From positions 134,599 through 198,598 of the forward strand of contig JAWQFJ010002771.1 in assembly GCA_034096865.1 (NCBI GenBank): DNA of 64,000 nucleotides. The letters run 5' to 3'. The translations under genes were made by a program, and so were the position numbers. Positions 29,101-64,000 of the stretch are shown one piece after another. Within the stretch, counting starts at the first letter, position 1, and every line of letters starts with the position of its first letter. The notes beneath the pieces were generated by a model, which did not search any database, was not told where the DNA came from, and worked only from the letters and a program-made list of their open reading frames with translations. This stretch comes from Theodoxus fluviatilis (Eukaryota > Mollusca > Gastropoda > Cycloneritida > Neritidae).

Positions 29101-32100
29101 AAACTTCTTTACTCATCTTGTTACTGTCTTTATTTTGTGGAAAAGTTGCTGTTACAGAACTTAATACACACAAGCATCATTAGGTAAACACAAGGTCTAC
29201 ATCAGCATTTATACTTACAATGCAAAAACATGGGCATGCATATCTGCACGGCTCACACACTTACGGCCATGTTACAGCTTGCTGTGGAGGAAATGACCAC
29301 TGGCAGAAACTAATGAGTAGTGACTGAAGGAGACCAGAGCAAACATTGTGGCGAGATCCTTAGGTACAGAAAGGGTACTCACACAGGGGAAGAGAGGTGC
29401 CATCCATGTTGACACTTCACTGCACTTAAGCCATTCAGTCTGCCCCTTATCACAGAGACTACGCTTCCCACACCTAGTCAGAGGCATGAATTTTTTTAAA
29501 TATCAAGCAGGTTCTTTATCAATTAATGTGAAATATTTGACAACACCAAAGAAGCACTCTTTGACAAGTTACCTCTTGTCTCCTAATTGCAGAAACAGTG
29601 ACCAAGGACAATTCACTCAAGATCAGTGTCATCCTGTATGATAAGTGCAGAAATGTGGCATGATGAAAGATTTGATTAAAAAAGGAATTGAGAAAAAGGT
29701 TACCACAGCATTTCAAGCCCAAAACCATTCATTAGAAGCACACTGTGACTAAATGACAGAGTGGCTGCTTCTTTCCCACAATAGTTCATGCAATTTGTGA
29801 ACGGTTGCAAGTGTTAAAGTTATAAGAGTAACCAGTGAAATTCAAAGAGATCAAGTTTACAATTAGGTTGCAGACAAACCCATCCATCCCACCCCACTCC
29901 ACACCCCACTTCCCCACCCCACCTAATTTTCCCATCCCACCCCACCTTTCCTCATGCACCTCTAACGCTGACTAGAATTTTTCAAGCTAAATACTTTTTG
30001 TCTTGAATCCAGTCCTCATGTCTGACCTTTTGTCATCCATTGCACCCAAACTGCAAGATTTCTGATTCTAACATTCCAGCAGCAGAATTGCATTTCAAAA
30101 GAACATCTAAAAAGAATACCTAAAAGCAATTTCCCTGTAGATCAAAGCAAGCACTTCTGAGAGCATGACAAAGTGTTACACAGATGTGACCTTTGAAGCA
30201 ACACAAATGGGGTGGTGGAAGAATGCACTGAATTATGCAGATCTTTCAAATGGTAAAAATTAAAAAGCTGTTACATGTAAGAGACCGCAATACTCATGAG
30301 ACATCGGTATAGCAAAACCCTACAGTACATCAAAAGAATTTGGAAATCAAATTCAATGCTGTAACAATCAGCACTAACAAAAATATAAGGAATCACATTT
30401 GATATTTTAAAATAATCCAAGAAATGAAGGAAGGTAACATGTTTGTGGATTCATCATGCAGGGGTAGTTACAGAAGTACAAAAGGGAAGTGAAAAGATTT
30501 ATCAGGTGTATAGCAATTGGTGCAACAAAGATCTACATCAACATACTATGTGAGCTTTCCTTTGCAGAACATGCCGAGAGCATCAAGACTTGTAAATCAC
30601 ATGCCATTATTCTTTTACATCTTCAACACATAAGCTATAAAGCCCAAATAACAAGATTCATTCACTCCATGTTCACTTAATCAGACTGTACACGACTACC
30701 GCATTCTTAAATTATTTTGCACAACTACAAGGCTCAAATACATCCACAAAATTGTAAGCACATATTGCACTTTGCTGTTTTTGTTTTCCAGCATTTTTCT
30801 ACAGAGCATCCTCCAAAACAGGTGCAGAATCATCTACAATTCCTAAAATATACATCTCTAAAGCATCACTTTCATGCAAGCAGTGAAAATGTTGTCCATA
30901 TGAAGGAATATCTCCCATCAGGCATGTACAATTTGTACATATTTATTGGTCTCCTGACTCACAACTCGGTCACATAAGTCAGTCAAGTGGGTGGCTGGCA
31001 CCTGGCCCAACATCACAGAGAGGAGGTTTGGTTGCATCATGGGTCAATGCGTGGCAGCAGCAGCAGTGGACACATGTGAAACATTCAGACTCAACAGGCT
31101 CTCGGGATATGTTCAACAAGATGACACACGACTGTACACATTATTTTTATATGCAGCTGTACACTTTTCCCCTTGCACTCCAGTCACAACAGCAGCAGTC
31201 ACACCAAGAAACTCCCCTCACCACCTCACAAACTGCAGGTCTGATCACATAATCAGCACAGGTGTGGTTTGGGCAAACAAGGAAATCCAGCCTCTGACAC
31301 AGGAATGTATAGGTATTCCCCCTTCATTGCAGCTGGGGACTTCCTCCCTAACATACAGGTCTCCCTACACCTATGACACTTGGTCATGCATACCTGGTTT
31401 GCGGGGTCTGATGGCATGAATAGGAATAAACCAGGATGCACACTAGTGCAGATATGTCCATGAGCAACAGTGAGTCAATGACAGTGCACTTTGCTTTGTG
31501 GTCCACCAGCCAGCCACACCAAATCAAGGTGAACCGGGCAGGAAGCCAAAGAGAGAATTGCTTGGTGAATGGAAGCCTTGCTGAATTGACAATGTCCGAC
31601 TCCTCCTTTTCAAGATGGGTCACAGTTCCTGTGTCTTGTGTATTGAACTGTGGCTAGCTGGTCTCAACTCACTCTGTACACAAACAAAACAGAATTCTTT
31701 TTCTCCAGAGTCTCAAAAGTGCAACAACAAGAGAATAAGGCATGAGAATCTGGAACTATGTCTGCTCAAAAATATTTTGCCTCTTCTGTTATACCAAGAT
31801 ATGTGATCTGTCTCTACACTCACTGTAAAGCATGGGAAACACGTTTTCTCTTTACTCCATTCGTTGTGGGCCTGATGTGAATTTTAAACAATTGTTCAAG
31901 CTACTTTTATTTCCTCTGGAAAAGTATTTTACACAGTTGTCTCCATACAAACATCACAGAATTGAGCAGCACACTTTAACTACATGTGAGTATATTGAAA
32001 TAATATTACACCTAAAAAAATCTTGTCTACTCTTCAGATATGTAATGGCACTGAAAATGGAAGGGCATTAGTGTTCAATATAATGGCAGCTGCAAATACA

Positions 32101-32893
32101 ATTCTTGATGAATTAGCACTTACAGCTGTAATATCAAACCATGAATCTGTTACTTCCTTTCAGTATGGTTATCAAACATAAAAAGACAACCCTAAGAAAC
32201 TTATCACATATCTATGTTTGGACAAACACTAGTACCCCACAGTCACTAAAACTGAAAAGAAGCAAACTCATATTAATCCCCTGTTCACTTCAAGATAGAG
32301 GGGAAAGAAACAAGGGAGAAAGGAGGTCATACTCTGAGAGAAGGAAAAAAAAAATAGGTAGTGGAAGGAAGAGAAGCAGTAGAAGAGAAAGAAATGGCAC
32401 TGAAATATGACACTGTAAAAAGGAGGAGGACAACACCAACAAGAGACATACAATTGCAGATGCCAAACAAAAGCAACCATACTCGAGTCAGGCACAGCAA
32501 CAAGGAGAAATCCAGCCCTCCCACTCCACTGTTCACCCTGGCACTTCAAGTCCAGATCAGCACAGCACAGACAGCACAGCCCTACCAGCCTGTAACCCTT
32601 AGCACTGCACCACAGACACATGTCTGTGTCCAATGAAAGACTTGGGAAGCCAGATGTGCCCCTACACACTGGGACACAGCATCACCACTAAGGAAACCCA
32701 CCCCCAACCCCTGGAGCCTACAAGCCCATCCTGGCTCCTCACTGTGTATATACCACAGGCACTCCACCATGGAATAAACCACATAATCTCTCCCCAGTTG
32801 TGGTGCTCCTTTGCAGTTCAACCAAGGTGTGAATTTTCTCACACACACAATGCAAAATTCTTCTGCACAAAAGTGACATGCTTTTAAATAGGA

Positions 32894-32972
<79 letters not shown>

Positions 32973-33606
32973 TGATTATCCTGAAAAACTGGAATGCCAC
33001 GTGACACAACAGGTCATTAACATTTGGCATCTTCTGCTAGTGACAAGAAATCAAATCCAAGTGGTATGCATGTGTGAAATTGTCAGTGCTGTACTTTGGA
33101 GAAAAATGACCAAAGTTACTTCTATTTTCTATACATTCTAGCCTACTCCTACATCTTAAAGGCTGCTGTTAATTAATACTACAGCACAGCAAATGTTACA
33201 GATCAGTTAAGCCTATCAGCCATATTCTCATTTTTAAATAGGCACTTGTACCATCACTTCAGTCTGCAACAAAATCTCTCTGATACAGAGCTGAATTTTT
33301 AAATAGTCTTACAGCTTTACAAAACCTCCTTATTTTCTTTCATCATAGGCAATCTGTATTCTATTGTTATCTCATACAATGACAATGCCTGATCGAAGTT
33401 TGAAAGTTAAGAGAAAATCCCTTTCCTTTATATAAGCAGCGAGAGGCAGCCTGGACTCCTCTGCTAGTCTGATTGATGGAAAACCTGAATACTGAGGCTG
33501 CGCACAGCAACTGTGGCAGACTGCTGATTACAGCAAATCCTTCCTGTGGCTTCAAAAGTTCACCTCCTGGAGGGAGAGTGAGAGATGCGGATTCAGGGAG
33601 AGGCAA
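29101..33606 (-). other. possible long 3' untranslated region of EXOC6
   Basis: The 4.5 kb downstream of the EXOC6 stop is almost free of transposons, in contrast with everything around it. On the minus strand AATAAA occurs at 31911-31906, 30947-30942 and 29134-29129, each a possible polyadenylation signal. No coding frame was recognised. A (TA)n microsatellite is at 32894-32969. How far the transcript reaches cannot be decided from sequence. Confidence 0.35.
32894..32969. repeat. (TA)n microsatellite
   Basis: About 38 uninterrupted TA units, downstream of the EXOC6 stop codon. Confidence 0.95.
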
Positions 33607-63821
<30,215 letters not shown>

Positions 63822-64000
63822 GCGCAGTACGGACACAATCCCATCTTCAAGACTAAAGACTAGAGTTGTCTACCCTTAGACCGCGGACTTATCCTTTCGA
63901 TTCAGTCATGCCGCTAACTTCTTGAAGTGCTATGAATTTTCCATGGACACGACACCGTGCACAAGAGGAAATGAAAAACATCACGAATGCATGAAAATCG

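Noticed and set aside
32739..33141. Poly-(Ile-Tyr) ORFs on both strands
   Set aside because: Translation of the (TA)n microsatellite.

Overview
This is eukaryotic nuclear DNA from an invertebrate animal, most probably a marine mollusc (a gastropod or a close lophotrochozoan). That assignment is an inference. It rests on one intron-rich animal gene, the density and variety of decayed transposons, long compound (TC)n(AC)n microsatellites, and a dominant interspersed repeat of the Helentron-derived HINE type with internal GTCY tetranucleotide runs. There are no prokaryotic operons, CRISPR arrays or rRNA genes, and I saw no convincing tRNA gene.

The right half (33.6-63.8 kb, minus strand) is one complete protein-coding gene, the exocyst subunit EXOC6/Sec15. 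I could place 22 coding exons with consensus splice sites. Their reading phases agree at every junction and they total 828 codons plus a stop, close to the roughly 800 residues usual for the family. The first coding exon is at the right edge of the window and the stop codon is at 33607. The stretch from about 29.1 to 33.6 kb has few repeats and could be a long 3' untranslated region. The introns hold nested transposons and microsatellites. Intron 15 (38.4-45.3 kb) is the richest: a (TC)n array split by a LINE that is itself split by a HINE, followed by a TIR element that carries a Tigger-like relic, a second LINE and another HINE.

The left half (0-33 kb) contains almost no recognisable host gene. 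From left to right it holds: a HINE (0.1-1.0 kb); a TTA-flanked Harbinger-like MITE (1.8-2.8 kb); two piggyBac-like elements with TTAA duplications (3.9-5.0 and 6.0-7.1 kb); a promoter-like GC-rich patch (7.7-8.4 kb); a frameshifted non-LTR reverse transcriptase (9.4-11.2 kb) with a SINE-like insertion and an adjacent MITE; two copies of an ACCGGTACGT-palindromic element (14.4-16.4 kb); a HINE split by a decayed Gypsy/Ty3 element (17.1-24.7 kb) whose pol frame runs into a 114-bp tandem array; a long inverted-repeat element (25.1-26.0 kb); and a second, nearly identical copy of the first HINE (26.1-27.0 kb).

The most interesting structure is the HINE family itself. Each copy carries about a dozen TCAAGGTCA/TGACCTTGA extended half-sites, the recognition sequence of NR5A/FTZ-F1 and ERR nuclear receptors, partly as zero-spaced direct repeats. 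At least eight copies occur here, so the element delivers dense nuclear-receptor site clusters. One head-to-tail pair ends about 30 bp from an EXOC6 splice donor.
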